64,000 nt of DNA. Origin: Bog-756 sp963745955. GTDB taxonomy: Bacteria > Actinomycetota > Acidimicrobiia > Acidimicrobiales > RAAP-2. A program made the translations under genes and the position numbers. This document shows positions 9,195-18,284 of the stretch, piece after piece. Under the pieces are notes generated by a model. That model had not been told where the DNA came from. It made no database searches and was given only the letters and a program-made list of their open reading frames with translations. Where the stretch lies: the NCBI GenBank assembly GCA_963745955.1, contig CAVUZI010000007.1, positions 744,001-808,000 of the forward strand, in the 5' to 3' direction. The number at the start of each line of letters is the position of its first letter. Within the stretch, counting starts at the first letter, position 1.

Positions 9195-10228
9195 CGCCCG
9201 CCTCCGGCTTCCGATGCCCCGCTCAGGGACTCATCGCCACCGTCGGCTCCGTGGCCGGTGAGGGCCAGGAACACATCGTCGAGCGACGGCCGGCGGATGC
9301 CGAGGTCGTCGAGGGTGATGCCCTTGTCGTCGAGGAGGCGCCCCGCCGCGATGAGGGCCTTGGTTCCGTCGCCGATCGGAAGGCTGATCTCCCTGCGGTC
9401 GGCATCGATCCGGGGTGCCATCCTTCCGAGCCCGGCGACGATGGACGACGCCATCTCCAGCTCGGACAGGTCCGTCACCCGGATGTCCAACACGTTGCCG
9501 CCGAGCTGGTCCTTGAGCTCGTCGGCGGTCCCCCGGGCCACGACGCGGCCGGTGTCGAGGACGATGATGCTGTCGGCAAGGTGCTCCGCCTCGTCCATGT
9601 ACTGGGTGGTGAGCAGCACGGTCGTCCCCTCGGATACCAGGTCCTGGATGAATTGCCACAGGTCGTTCCGGGTGCGGGGATCGAGCCCGGTGGTGGGCTC
9701 GTCCAGGAACAGCACCGGGGGCCGGCCGATGAGGCTGGCGGCGAGGTCGAGCCGCCGCCTCATGCCGCCCGAGTAGGTCTTGACCGGCTTGTCGCCCGCG
9801 TCGGTGAGGCTCATCCGGTCCAGCGCCTCATGGGCCCGGCGCCGGTACTCCGCCTTGTCGAGGTGATAGAGGAGCCCGACGAGCTCGAGGTTCTCCCGCC
9901 CGGTGAGGAGCTCGTCCACGGTGGCGTACTGTCCCGCCAGCCCGATCATCGCTCGGATCCTCTTGGCGTCCTGCCTGACGTCGAACCCCGCCACCCGCGC
10001 CCGACCCTCGTCGGGCAGGAGCAGTGTGGTCAGGACGCGGATGAGCGTGGTCTTTCCAGCTCCGTTGGGACCGAGCAGGGCAAGCACCCGTCCGGCATCG
10101 ACAGCGAGCGACACGTCATCGAGCGCCAAGGTCGTCCCGAACCTCTTGGTGACTCCCTCGACTTCGACGGCAGCGCTCACCACCCGGTCGTCGGACCCGT
10201 GCGTTCCGAACTCTCCTCTTCCGCACAT
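9191..10228 (-). CDS. daunorubicin-resistance-type (DrrA) ABC ATPase
   Basis: A 345-residue ATPase with Walker A 'GPNGAGKTT', signature 'YSGGMRRRLDLAASL', Walker B 'VLFLDEPTTGLDP' and H-loop 'TTQYMDEAEHLAD'. The 'GMRRRLDLA' form and the extended C-terminal domain with 'PSLDDVFLALTGH' are hallmarks of the DrrA family. ATG 10228 is used, with GAGG close upstream; an in-frame GTG about sixteen codons later would also give a full ATPase. It is the first gene of a two-gene exporter operon facing the ferritin-like gene; two DosR-like dyads lie between them. Confidence 0.85.
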   Translation of the reverse strand: MCGRGEFGTHGSDDRVVSAAVEVEGVTKRFGTTLALDDVSLAVDAGRVLALLGPNGAGKTTLIRVLTTLLLPDEGRARVAGFDVRQDAKRIRAMIGLAGQYATVDELLTGRENLELVGLLYHLDKAEYRRRAHEALDRMSLTDAGDKPVKTYSGGMRRRLDLAASLIGRPPVLFLDEPTTGLDPRTRNDLWQFIQDLVSEGTTVLLTTQYMDEAEHLADSIIVLDTGRVVARGTADELKDQLGGNVLDIRVTDLSELEMASSIVAGLGRMAPRIDADRREISLPIGDGTKALIAAGRLLDDKGITLDDLGIRRPSLDDVFLALTGHGADGGDESLSGASEAGGGR

Positions 10229-10309
10229 GGCCTCAACGGATCACCTCGCGACTCGACGGGACCGGGAGGTCCTCTCCCTGCCATCCTTCCGCCGCCGGCG
10301 GCGGCCGGA

Positions 10310-10325
10310 TAGGGCCGAACGTCCC
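10310..10325. promoter_or_regulatory. DosR-like dyad, copy 1 of divergent region
   Basis: TAGGGCCGAACGTCCC shows GGG.C and G.CCC arms seven bases apart centre to centre, close to the actinobacterial hypoxia box. It lies about 80 bases upstream of the DrrA-type gene and about 110 upstream of the ferritin-like gene. Confidence 0.35.
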
Positions 10326-10363
10326 ACATCGGGTCCACGTTCGGGCACGAACCTGGCCCCGGC

Positions 10364-10380
10364 GAGGACTTTCGGCCCTA
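10364..10380. promoter_or_regulatory. DosR-like dyad, copy 2 of divergent region
   Basis: GAGGACTTTCGGCCCTA matches the variant DosR box form seen upstream of mycobacterial dormancy genes (GGGACTTTCGGCCCT-like). It is about 55 bases before the GTG at 10435, a usual distance for activation. A TTGTCTGACAATGG stretch follows. Confidence 0.4.
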
Positions 10381-10434
10381 GCCCTGGTCAGCACGTTGTC
10401 TGACAATGGGGGGACCGGAGACAAGGAGGGTGCT

Positions 10435-10962
10435 GTGAACGGACTGAGCGAGAAGAGCCACGGCATGAGGGCCACGTTTGACAGTGCGCTGCGAGGGTTG
10501 CGCATGACGGGCGCCAGCGTCGACACGAGGGCCCTGGTCGACCTGATCGCCAAGCACGGAACCGAAGAGGGGCGCCTGCTGTCCACCTACGAGGGTCTGG
10601 TCGACACTGCGCCGGACGAAGGGGTCAGGTACCTGATCGGGCTCATCCTCGAGGACGAGCGGCGCCACCACCGGCTGCTGGCCGAGATCGCCAATTCGAT
10701 GGCCTGGGGATCGATCTCCGGATCGCCCGAGGACTCGACGCCCGATATGCCACATGCGCTGACCGGCGAGCTCCTGGAACAGACTCGTCGACTGCGGAAG
10801 GCAGAACAGACCGACTACCGGGAGTTGCGCCGGATCCGGCGCCGCTTGCGACCGTTCGCCGGGACCACCCTGTGGGCACTGATCGTCGACCTCATGCTGG
10901 CGGACACCAAGAAGCACGCCACCATCCTCCGGTTCCTCGAGCGGCACGGGCAATCACGCTGA
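10435..10962 (+). CDS. ferritin-like four-helix protein
   Basis: A 175-residue all-helical protein. Four helices can be drawn, with carboxylate/His pairs placed as in ferritin-like folds: 'GTEEGRLLSTYEGL', 'LEDERRHHRLLAEI', 'KAEQTDYRELRRI' and 'DLMLADTKKHATIL'. The second and fourth carry E/D-x-x-H or D-x-x-x-x-H, suggesting a di-metal site, but the exact ligands need a model. GTG 10435 is preferred because AGGAGG lies five bases upstream; a TTG 39 bases earlier has no ribosome site. Its upstream region holds two hypoxia-type dyads, and downstream sit oxygen-scavenging cyd genes, so a role in iron or redox stress is a reasonable guess. Confidence 0.65.
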   Translation: MNGLSEKSHGMRATFDSALRGLRMTGASVDTRALVDLIAKHGTEEGRLLSTYEGLVDTAPDEGVRYLIGLILEDERRHHRLLAEIANSMAWGSISGSPEDSTPDMPHALTGELLEQTRRLRKAEQTDYRELRRIRRRLRPFAGTTLWALIVDLMLADTKKHATILRFLERHGQSR

Positions 10963-10975
10963 CCGTGTCGGCACG

Positions 10976-10991
10976 GGCCGGCTGACCGGCC
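10976..10991. terminator. short GC hairpin after ferritin-like gene
   Basis: GGCCGG and CCGGCC pair across a CTGA tetraloop between two convergent genes. It is a plausible intrinsic stop without a visible U-tract. Confidence 0.4.
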
Positions 10992-10999
10992 GCCACCAC

Positions 11000-11838
11000 C
11001 TACCGCTCGATCGGAAGCGCCCCACCTTCGGCCGCCTCCCGCTCCTCCGAGTCGGGGGTACCCCGCACCAGCGCGATGAGCAACACGGCCAGCACCGCCC
11101 CGACGACCGGTCCCGCGATGTAGATCCACCACCCGTTGAAGTCGAAGCTGACCAGGTCGGGGCCGAGCGTGCGGGCCGGGTTCATCGAGGCCCCGCTGAT
11201 GGGGCTGGCGAACAGTCCGAGGAGGGCGACTGTGCTCCCGACGGCCAAGGCCGCATTGTGACCGATGCTCCGGTAGCCGGTCGCCGTGTTGAGGATGACG
11301 GTGACCAGAATCGCGGTCAGGACGATCTCCATCACCAACGATCTCCAGTCGCCGCCGGGCTTGGCGATCGGATAGTTGCTGCCCGACGAGACATGGCCGA
11401 ACATGGCCTGCAGGAAGAGCGCGGCGGCGACGGCACCGGCCAACTGGACGATCACGTAGGGCAGCACCCAGGCCATCTTGAAGACACCCCTTCCGGCGAA
11501 GGCCAATGTGACGGCAGGATTGATGTGCAGGCCGGACAGGGGCCCGAGGGCGTAGATCATGGCCATGACGACGGCACCCGGGGCGATGACCGCGCCGTCC
11601 GGCTGATCGGGCCACCACCGGCGTAGTGGTTGATGACCCCGGCGCCGGCGGCCACGGTTACGAGGAAGAAGGTCCCGACGAACTCGATGATCACCCTGAT
11701 CCGCAGCGGCCGGTGCCTGAGGGTGTCCTCTTCGAACTTGATCAGGTAACGGCTTCCGACCAACTGGGCAACCGCCTGCCGGTCCGGAACTGTGCCCGGG
11801 GATTGGCCCGCCACGGCGGGCAGGGGCGGTTCGGTCAT
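11000..11838 (-). pseudogene. MIP-family aquaporin/glycerol channel broken by one frameshift
   Basis: Two minus-strand frames together encode one channel. The N-terminal part starts at ATG 11838 (AGGAG seven bases before) and runs through 'IIEFVGTFFLVTVAAGAGV' to 'HYAGGGPIS'. The rest, in the frame one base earlier, continues from 'AVIAPGAVVMAMIYALG' to the stop at 11000. Both NPA boxes are intact: 'HINPAVTLA' and 'SMNPARTLG'. A single missing base in the GC run near 11593-11597 explains the break; restoring one C gives a continuous protein of about 279 residues. It follows cydB by 74 bases and may be a last member of that operon. It could be a sequencing error rather than a dead gene. Confidence 0.75.
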
Positions 11839-11912
11839 CTCGTGCTCCTGGCAATGTTCGACCCTCGGTGGTCCCGGCGGCACCGTCGCCGGGAACGGCT
11901 ACCGGAAGGGGG

Positions 11913-13037
11913 TCACCCCTCGACCGGTGGTTCGCCACCGGCCCCTGCCGCTACCGTCGCCGACCTCAATGTTGCCAGGTCCGGCGCCCGCGGGTCCGAT
12001 GACGCCTGCGGGCCGCCGGTCGAGGGTCCCCCGCCTGCACCCGAGCCGGCCGGGGGCCCGCTCAGTCGCTTCCGGAACACGTAGAGGCTCCAGCCCTGGT
12101 ACGCGAGCACCACCGGGAAGAACACGACCGCCACCACGGTCATCACCTTGAGCGTGTACGACGGGCTGGCCGAGTTGGAAACGGTGAGGTTGTAGGCCGA
12201 GTTGGTGCTCGACACCATCACCCGGGGGAACAGGTCGAAGAAGATGGAGCCGACGACACTGCCGATGGCCGTCGCGGCGGCCGCGAACGCCCATCCTTCC
12301 GAGCCGGCCTCGGCCAGCCAGGCGGCGCCAACCACCGCCACGAGAGCCAGGGCATCGATAGGGCTCGGTACGAAACCCACGCTGAGGCCGACATGGCTCC
12401 ATGTCAGCCAGCCGAAGGTGACGACCGCGGCCACCCAGCCCAGGTGACCCGAGAGCCGGGCCACCCGCTGGTGGAGCTCCCCTTCGGTCTTGAGGGTCAG
12501 ATAGGCCGCGCCGAGGAACAGCGACAGCGCGGTCAGGGTGACACCCGTGTACAGCCCGAAGGGCACGAGCAGGCCGAAGAAGCTCCCCGTGTAGTTGTGG
12601 GCCCGGTCGATCGGGAGCCCGTGGAGGAGGTCGCCCAGCGCGGTGCCGAGCAGCAGGGGGATGAGCAGGCTCCCGATGGTGAGCGACCACCGCCACGTCG
12701 ACCGCCACCGCGGATCCTCGATCTTCCGGTGGAACTCGAACGAGACCCCGCGCACGATCAGCGCCACGAGCACGACCACGAGGGCCAGGTAAAAGGTGGA
12801 GAACATGGTGGCGTACCAGGAGGGGAAGGCAGCGAAGATGGCTGCGCCGCCCACGATGAGCCACACCTCGTTGCCGTCCCAGACGGGTCCGATGGAATTG
12901 ACCGCGATGCGCCGTTCGGTGTCGTTGCGCCCGACGAACGAGTGCAGCATGCCCACCCCGAAGTCGAATCCCTCGAGGACGAAGAACCCCACCCAGAAGA
13001 GGGCGACGACCACATACCAGATGTTGTTGAGATGCAC
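11913..13037 (-). CDS. cydB: cytochrome bd oxidase subunit II
   Basis: A 374-residue membrane subunit with eight or nine helices. The N-terminal 'WYVVVALFWVGFFVLEGFDFGVGML' region and the 'GPVWDGNEVWLI' motif are the CydB hallmarks. It supports subunit I in reducing oxygen to water with quinol as donor. The C-terminal tail of about 50 residues is Gly/Ala/Pro-rich and probably cytoplasmic. The start lies 12 bases after the cydA stop. It belongs to a leftward cydDCAB operon. Confidence 0.93.
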   Translation of the reverse strand: MHLNNIWYVVVALFWVGFFVLEGFDFGVGMLHSFVGRNDTERRIAVNSIGPVWDGNEVWLIVGGAAIFAAFPSWYATMFSTFYLALVVVLVALIVRGVSFEFHRKIEDPRWRSTWRWSLTIGSLLIPLLLGTALGDLLHGLPIDRAHNYTGSFFGLLVPFGLYTGVTLTALSLFLGAAYLTLKTEGELHQRVARLSGHLGWVAAVVTFGWLTWSHVGLSVGFVPSPIDALALVAVVGAAWLAEAGSEGWAFAAAATAIGSVVGSIFFDLFPRVMVSSTNSAYNLTVSNSASPSYTLKVMTVVAVVFFPVVLAYQGWSLYVFRKRLSGPPAGSGAGGGPSTGGPQASSDPRAPDLATLRSATVAAGAGGEPPVEG

Positions 13038-13049
13038 GATCGTCTCCTC

Positions 13050-14564
13050 CTAGTAGATGAGGGCGGGAACGCGGTCGCCCTCGGCCTCATCCGACGCGGC
13101 TTCATCCGACGCGGCTTCATCCGACGCGGCTTCATCCGACGTGGACCCATCCGGTCGCTGTCGGTCGTCTCCGGCGGCACCGCCGCCATCCCCGTCGCCG
13201 GCTTCTCCGCCGCCCGGTCCGGTGCCTGCCCCCAGGTCCTTGCGGCCGTAGTGGACCATCAGGTAGGCGTCAGCCACCCCGAGGGCCGCGTAGAGGAGCA
13301 CGAACACGGTCAAGCTGATCCAGATGTCGGCGGCCGTCACCGAGGGCGACGCGGCCTGGGATGTCTTCATGAGCCCCTGCACGATCCAGGGTTGACGACC
13401 GCTCTCGGTCAGCAGCCACCCGGCGGTGTTCATGGCGAACGGGACGAGAACGGCCCAGGGAGCGATGAAGAGGAACCACTTGGCCTTCTCGAGCGTTTTG
13501 CGGCGGATCAGCCACAGGCCCCACAGGGAGAACAGCATGATGAGGGCGGCGAGATAGGCCATCACCCGCATGCCCCAGTACTGGATGAAGACATTGGGGA
13601 TGTAGTTGCCCGGCCCGTACTCCTTCTGGTACTGGGCGTTGAGGTTACTCATGCCCTGCACTTCGCCGTTCAGATGGTTGGTGGCCAGGACGGACAGGAG
13701 ACCCGGGATCTTCCAGATCTTCTGCGGGTTGTGGTCGTTGTTCCCTCCGCCGATCTGGAAGGCGGAGAACGAGCAGTGGCTCGGACAGGTGTTCCACAAG
13801 GCCTCGGCGGCGGCGATCTTCATCGGCTGGTACCGGCCCTCGATCACCCCGAGCTCGCTTCCGACGAACAGGTTCAAGAAGACGGCCGGGGTGAGCACGA
13901 GCAGGGAGATGATCGCCGTCCGGCGGAAGGCCGCCACCGCACTCTTGCGCCGGAGGTGCCACGCCGACACGGCCAGCATGACCAGGGCCCCGGTGACGAG
14001 GGAGGCCAGGATGACGTGGGGATAGGACCAGAGGAACACCGGGTTGGTGAACAGAGCCCAGATGTTGTTGAGCTGCGGCTGGTGGGCCGAGTTCACGACA
14101 TACCCCACCGGGTGCTGCATCCACGAGTTGGCGGCCACGATGAACGCGGCCGACAGCATGGTGGCCGCCGCCACCAGCCAGATGCAGGCCAGGTGGAGCT
14201 TTTTCGAGAGCCGGTCCCAGCCGAAGATCCAGACGCCGAGGAACGTCGACTCGAGGAAGAAGGCCACCAGTCCCTCCATGGCGAGTGGCCCACCGAAGAT
14301 GTTCCCGACGAAGCGGGAGTAATTCGACCAGTTCATCCCGAACTCGAACTCCTGTACCAGCCCGGTGACCACACCCACGGCCACGTTGATCAACAGCAGC
14401 GTCCCGAAGAAACGGGTCAGTCGCCGGAACGCCGGGTCGTCGTTGCGGTACCAGCTCGTCTGGAGCAGGGCCACCAGGAAGGCCAGGCCGATGGTGACCG
14501 GGACGAAGATGAAGTGGTAGATGCTGGTCGTGGCGAACTGCCACCGGGCGAGCTCGTTGGTCAT
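13050..14564 (-). CDS. cydA: cytochrome bd oxidase subunit I
   Basis: A 504-residue quinol oxidase subunit carrying the hemes b558, b595 and d. The N-terminal 'TTSIYHFIFVPVTIG' includes the conserved His ligand for the high-spin heme, and 'SYPHVILASLVTGA' the His ligand further on; 'ESGRQPWIVQG' is the GRQPW signature. The Q-loop between helices VI and VII is of the short type. The C-terminus is unusual: Gly/Asp-rich followed by four SDEAA units encoded by 15-base DNA repeats. Its start overlaps the cydC stop by four bases. High-affinity respiration or oxygen scavenging is its likely use. Confidence 0.94.
   Translation of the reverse strand: MTNELARWQFATTSIYHFIFVPVTIGLAFLVALLQTSWYRNDDPAFRRLTRFFGTLLLINVAVGVVTGLVQEFEFGMNWSNYSRFVGNIFGGPLAMEGLVAFFLESTFLGVWIFGWDRLSKKLHLACIWLVAAATMLSAAFIVAANSWMQHPVGYVVNSAHQPQLNNIWALFTNPVFLWSYPHVILASLVTGALVMLAVSAWHLRRKSAVAAFRRTAIISLLVLTPAVFLNLFVGSELGVIEGRYQPMKIAAAEALWNTCPSHCSFSAFQIGGGNNDHNPQKIWKIPGLLSVLATNHLNGEVQGMSNLNAQYQKEYGPGNYIPNVFIQYWGMRVMAYLAALIMLFSLWGLWLIRRKTLEKAKWFLFIAPWAVLVPFAMNTAGWLLTESGRQPWIVQGLMKTSQAASPSVTAADIWISLTVFVLLYAALGVADAYLMVHYGRKDLGAGTGPGGGEAGDGDGGGAAGDDRQRPDGSTSDEAASDEAASDEAASDEAEGDRVPALIY
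13085..13144. repeat. 15-bp tandem repeat in the 3' end of cydA
   Basis: About four copies of TTCATCCGACGCGGC (plus strand), three of them identical, encode repeated SDEAA in the CydA tail. Because the unit is a multiple of three, slippage would change tail length without breaking the frame. Confidence 0.85.
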
Positions 14565-16420
14565 CGGTTGGCGCTCCCTTTGTTCGTGACATCGACTGTT
14601 GCGTCCATCAGCTCATCGGCCGGCCGGCTCCGCGGGTCGGCCGTGGCGTGCCGCTCGGCCCTCATCTCGTTCCACCACAGGCCCGAGTAACGGCCGCCCT
14701 CCCCGAGCAGCACGTCGTGGGATCCGCGTTCGACGACCCGACCGGCGTCCATCACGATGATCTCGTCGACACCCTCAAGGCCGGCCAGGCGGTGGGTGAT
14801 GAAGACCAGCGACCGACCCTCGGTGGCTCCCAGCAGGTCCGCGGTGAGGGCGTCGGCGGCCCGCGGATCGAGATGTTCGCCCGGCTCGTCCAGCACCAGC
14901 ACACAGAAGTCGGCCAGCATGGCCCGGGCCACGGCGATCCGCTGGCGCTGGCCGCCCGAGAGGCGGGAACCGTGCCGACCCACCTCGGTGGCCAGCCCCC
15001 GCGGAAGGTCGTCGAGCCAATCACCCAGTCCCACCCGGCCGAGGACGTGGCGCATCTCGTCGCCGGTGGCGTGGCGGCGCCCGATGGCCAGGTTGTCGGC
15101 GATGGTGGTGTCGAAGAGGTAGGCGTCCTGGGTGACCAGGCCCACCACGGTGCGAAGTTCGTCGCCCGCAAGACGGTCGAGGGGTGTCCCGTCGAGGGAT
15201 ACGGACCCAGCTTCGTAGGGCAGGAACCCGAGGAGTACAGCGGCGAGGGTCGACTTGCCGGCACCGCTCGGTCCAACGACGGCCACCCGGCGACCGGGAG
15301 GAAGCGAGAGGTCCACCCCGCGGAGCACTGGCTCTGCCCCACCGGGGTACCTGGCCCAGAGCGAGCGGGCCCGGAGGTCGTGGGGACCGTCGGACACAGG
15401 CACCGGAACCTGGGGTTCCACGACGGGAACCGGTGCGTCGAGCACGGCGAACACCCGGGCCGCTGCCTGGCGCGCCCGTTGCAGGACCTGGGTGGCAACG
15501 GGCAACCCGACGACCAGCTCGAAGGCAGCCAGGGGGATCAGGGTGATGACGGCCAGCTCCGTGGCACCGAGCCGACCGGACGTGACCGCGGGGATGCCGA
15601 CCAGGAGGCACCCCCAACAGGCCAGCGCGGCCAGCAGGGTGGTCAGGGCCAGCCCGATCCCGGCGGTTCCGGCCGATGCCGAGGCGATGGCCGTGAGCTC
15701 GGCGTCATGGTCGCGGATGGTCCGCAGCTGATCGTCGACTGCACCGAAGGCCACCAGCTCGGCTGCGCCTTCGGTGAGATCCACCATCGCCGCGGTGAGG
15801 TCACCTCGCGCTCCTGCGAACCGCGCCTCGCGCCGGCGGGCCAGAGCCCCGGTGAGCCAGGGAACGAACGTGCCCGCCAGAACCAGGGCGACGGCCAGTA
15901 CCAACCCGGCAGCGGGCAACATCCACCACATGATGGCGACCGTCAGCGTGCCCACCAGGAGGGCGGTGGCGAAGGCGGGGACGACGCGGATGACCAGGTC
16001 CTGCAGCGAGTCGACGTCGTGGACGATCCGACCCAGGAGGTCACCGCGCCGGAACAGTGGCAGACCGGAAGGCGCCAGCCGCTCGAGGCCGCGGTAGACC
16101 GTCACCCGGAGCTCGGCCAGCAGGCGAAAGGCACCGTCATGGCCGACGAGGCGCTCGCCGTAGCGGAAGAACCCGCGCGACAACCCGAAGAACTGCACTC
16201 CGACGATGGCCACGGCCAGCTCCGATTCGTTGGGATGCTGGGCCGCCTTCGAGATCAGCCATGCCGCGGTACCGATGAGCCCGATGTCGGCTGCGATGGC
16301 ACCTGCCCCGAGGAGTGCCGTCAAGACCAGACGCCCGGCTGCCGGCCGGACGATACCGAGCGTGCGGCCCAGTGGCGCCACCTCTCGACCGGGAGGTGCC
16401 GTGGACGTTTCGGATGGCAC
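14561..16420 (-). CDS. cydC: thiol reductant ABC exporter subunit CydC
   Basis: A 619-residue fused ABC half-transporter: six N-terminal helices, then an ATPase with Walker A 'GPSGAGKST', signature 'LSGGQRQRIAVARAM' and Walker B 'VLVLDEPGEHLD'. The 'PGEHLD' form is typical of CydC. With CydD it exports cysteine/glutathione-like thiols (or, by newer work, handles heme) and is needed to assemble the bd oxidase. It starts at GTG 16420, sharing one base with the cydD TAG stop, and ends overlapping cydA by four bases, so all four genes are tightly coupled. Confidence 0.9.
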   Translation of the reverse strand: MPSETSTAPPGREVAPLGRTLGIVRPAAGRLVLTALLGAGAIAADIGLIGTAAWLISKAAQHPNESELAVAIVGVQFFGLSRGFFRYGERLVGHDGAFRLLAELRVTVYRGLERLAPSGLPLFRRGDLLGRIVHDVDSLQDLVIRVVPAFATALLVGTLTVAIMWWMLPAAGLVLAVALVLAGTFVPWLTGALARRREARFAGARGDLTAAMVDLTEGAAELVAFGAVDDQLRTIRDHDAELTAIASASAGTAGIGLALTTLLAALACWGCLLVGIPAVTSGRLGATELAVITLIPLAAFELVVGLPVATQVLQRARQAAARVFAVLDAPVPVVEPQVPVPVSDGPHDLRARSLWARYPGGAEPVLRGVDLSLPPGRRVAVVGPSGAGKSTLAAVLLGFLPYEAGSVSLDGTPLDRLAGDELRTVVGLVTQDAYLFDTTIADNLAIGRRHATGDEMRHVLGRVGLGDWLDDLPRGLATEVGRHGSRLSGGQRQRIAVARAMLADFCVLVLDEPGEHLDPRAADALTADLLGATEGRSLVFITHRLAGLEGVDEIIVMDAGRVVERGSHDVLLGEGGRYSGLWWNEMRAERHATADPRSRPADELMDATVDVTNKGSANR

Positions 16421-18195
16421 TATGCCGCGCCCCCGACCGGGGCAAGGTGGACCACCCGGTCGGCCATGGCCAAGAGCGACGGCCGGTGGGCCACGATGAC
16501 CACGGTGCGGCCGACCATCAGTCGTCGCACCGCGGCCAGCACGCTCTCCTCGGTCCGCCCGTCGAGGTTGGCGGTGGGTTCGTCGAGGAGCAGGAGCGGG
16601 GCGTCCCGGACGAAGGCGCGGGCCAGCGCCACCCGCTGGCGCTCGCCGGCCGACAGTCCCGCGCCATCGTGACCGAGCACGGTCTCGGGTCCGGCCGGAA
16701 GCCGAGCCACCACCTCGTCGAGTCCGGCATCGTCGATGGCAGCCCGGACGGCGGTGTCGTCGGCATCAGGTCGGCCGAGGCGGATGTTGTCGGCGATGGA
16801 GCGGGCGAACAGGTGCGGCCGCTGCGGTACCCAGCCGACGTGCGCCCTCCAGGCATCGGGGTCGAGGGTGGCCAGGCTCACGTCCCCCACCCGGACCGAC
16901 CCGGTCCAGGCCGGGGCCAGCCCGAGCAACACGTTCACCAGGGTCGACTTCCCGCACCCGCTGGGCCCGGCGATGGCCACGACTTCGCCCGGGTCCACGG
17001 CCAGGGACACCTCCTCCAGGGCGGGACGCCGCCGACCGGGGTACCTGACCTCGAGCCGGTCGACTCGGATGGCCGACCGGGAGGGATCGGGGACGGCACC
17101 CGAGGTGCCACGGGTGGGTAGCGGCCGCTCCAGCACCTCGAAGATGTCCTCGGCCGCTTTCATCCCTTCGGCGCTGGCGTGGTAGTTCGTCCCGAGGGCC
17201 CGGAGGGGAAGGTACGCCTCGGGGGCCAGGATGAGGACGAAAAGCGCGGTGGCGAGGCTCAGGTGGCCGCCGAGCAGGCGGAGCCCGACGGCGACGGCCA
17301 CGAGAGCCACCGAAATGGTGGCCAGCAGCTCGAGGATGAGCGAGGAGAGGAAGGCCACCCTCAGTGTGGCCATGGTGGCCGTCCGGTACCGATCGGTGAT
17401 GTCGCGAACGGCGGCCACCTGGGCCTTGGCCCGTCCGAAGACCTTGAGGGTCGGGAGCCCGGCGACCACGTCGAGGAAGTGTCCGGCCAGGCGCTGGAGG
17501 AGCCGGGCCTGGCGTTCCATCCGGACCCTGGTCGAGGCGCCGACCAACGACATGAACAGCGGGATCAGCGGGACGGTGGCGGCGATGATGGCGGCCGATA
17601 TCCAGTCGGCCCCGAGGACCACGATGACGATCGTGACCGGAACGATCACGGCCAGGAACAGCTGCGGCAGATAACGGGCGAAGTAGCTGTCCAGCGCGTC
17701 GATCCCCCCGGTGGCCAGGACGACCAGGCTTCCGGCGCTCTCGCGGTCGATGCCGGCGGGCCCGAGACGGGCGATCCGGTCGACCAGCGCCGTTCGCAGG
17801 TCCGACTTGGCCGACGCCGACGCCCGGTCGGCCATCCGTTCACCGAGCCAACCCGTGGCCGCCCGCCCGAGGATCACCACAAGGAGCGCGGCGAGCGGCC
17901 CGCGGACCAGGGCCAGCCCTTGGTGGTGGATGACGACGGCCGCGATGGTGTGGGCGATGAGCCACGCCTGGGCGATCACCAGCGAGGCGGTGACACAGCC
18001 GAGGACGACGGTCACCACCAGAAAGCGCCGGGTACTGCGGGCGTAGTGCAGCAGCCTGGGGTCGATGGGTCCGGTCCTGTGCTCCGGTGAGGACGGGGAG
18101 GCCCGGTCGTCAGTCGGACTCGTCGACACGGTCGGACACGCCGGACCCTCCTCCGGGCCGGCATGGGTGCTCGGGCGTGTCCTGGATGTGGTCAA
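16420..18195 (-). CDS. cydD: thiol reductant ABC exporter subunit CydD
   Basis: A 591-residue half-transporter with six helices beginning near residue 55 and an ATPase with 'GPSGCGKST', 'LSAGERQRVALARAF' and 'LLLLDEPTANLD'. The 'SAGERQR' signature is usual for CydD. It forms a heterodimer with CydC. It is the first gene of the leftward cydDCAB operon. The N-terminal 45 residues are Pro/Ser/Thr-rich and poorly conserved in such proteins, so a start further in (for example the GTG about 22 codons downstream) is possible. The promoter must lie in the 90 bases before it, where TCAGGG...CCCTGA form a loose inverted repeat. Confidence 0.9.
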   Translation of the reverse strand: MTTSRTRPSTHAGPEEGPACPTVSTSPTDDRASPSSPEHRTGPIDPRLLHYARSTRRFLVVTVVLGCVTASLVIAQAWLIAHTIAAVVIHHQGLALVRGPLAALLVVILGRAATGWLGERMADRASASAKSDLRTALVDRIARLGPAGIDRESAGSLVVLATGGIDALDSYFARYLPQLFLAVIVPVTIVIVVLGADWISAAIIAATVPLIPLFMSLVGASTRVRMERQARLLQRLAGHFLDVVAGLPTLKVFGRAKAQVAAVRDITDRYRTATMATLRVAFLSSLILELLATISVALVAVAVGLRLLGGHLSLATALFVLILAPEAYLPLRALGTNYHASAEGMKAAEDIFEVLERPLPTRGTSGAVPDPSRSAIRVDRLEVRYPGRRRPALEEVSLAVDPGEVVAIAGPSGCGKSTLVNVLLGLAPAWTGSVRVGDVSLATLDPDAWRAHVGWVPQRPHLFARSIADNIRLGRPDADDTAVRAAIDDAGLDEVVARLPAGPETVLGHDGAGLSAGERQRVALARAFVRDAPLLLLDEPTANLDGRTEESVLAAVRRLMVGRTVVIVAHRPSLLAMADRVVHLAPVGGAA

Positions 18196-18284
18196 CGCGG
18201 CTCTCTCTTATCGACGGTCCGAGCGCCGGGGCGCGGCGCGTTGGTCTCAGGTCAGGGTATTCGTCACCTCAGCCCTGACTAGGG

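Noticed and set aside
12393..14690. 765-codon plus-strand frame across the cyd genes
   Set aside because: The opposite strand encodes clear CydB and CydA; the plus frame is Gly/Glu/His-rich without similarity.
14648..16672. 674-codon plus-strand frame opposite cydC
   Set aside because: Antisense to a complete ABC half-transporter; composition artefact.
18230..18284. Rex or Fnr site before cydD
   Set aside because: The TCAGGG...CCCTGA repeat does not match the known Rex or Fnr consensus; left unassigned.
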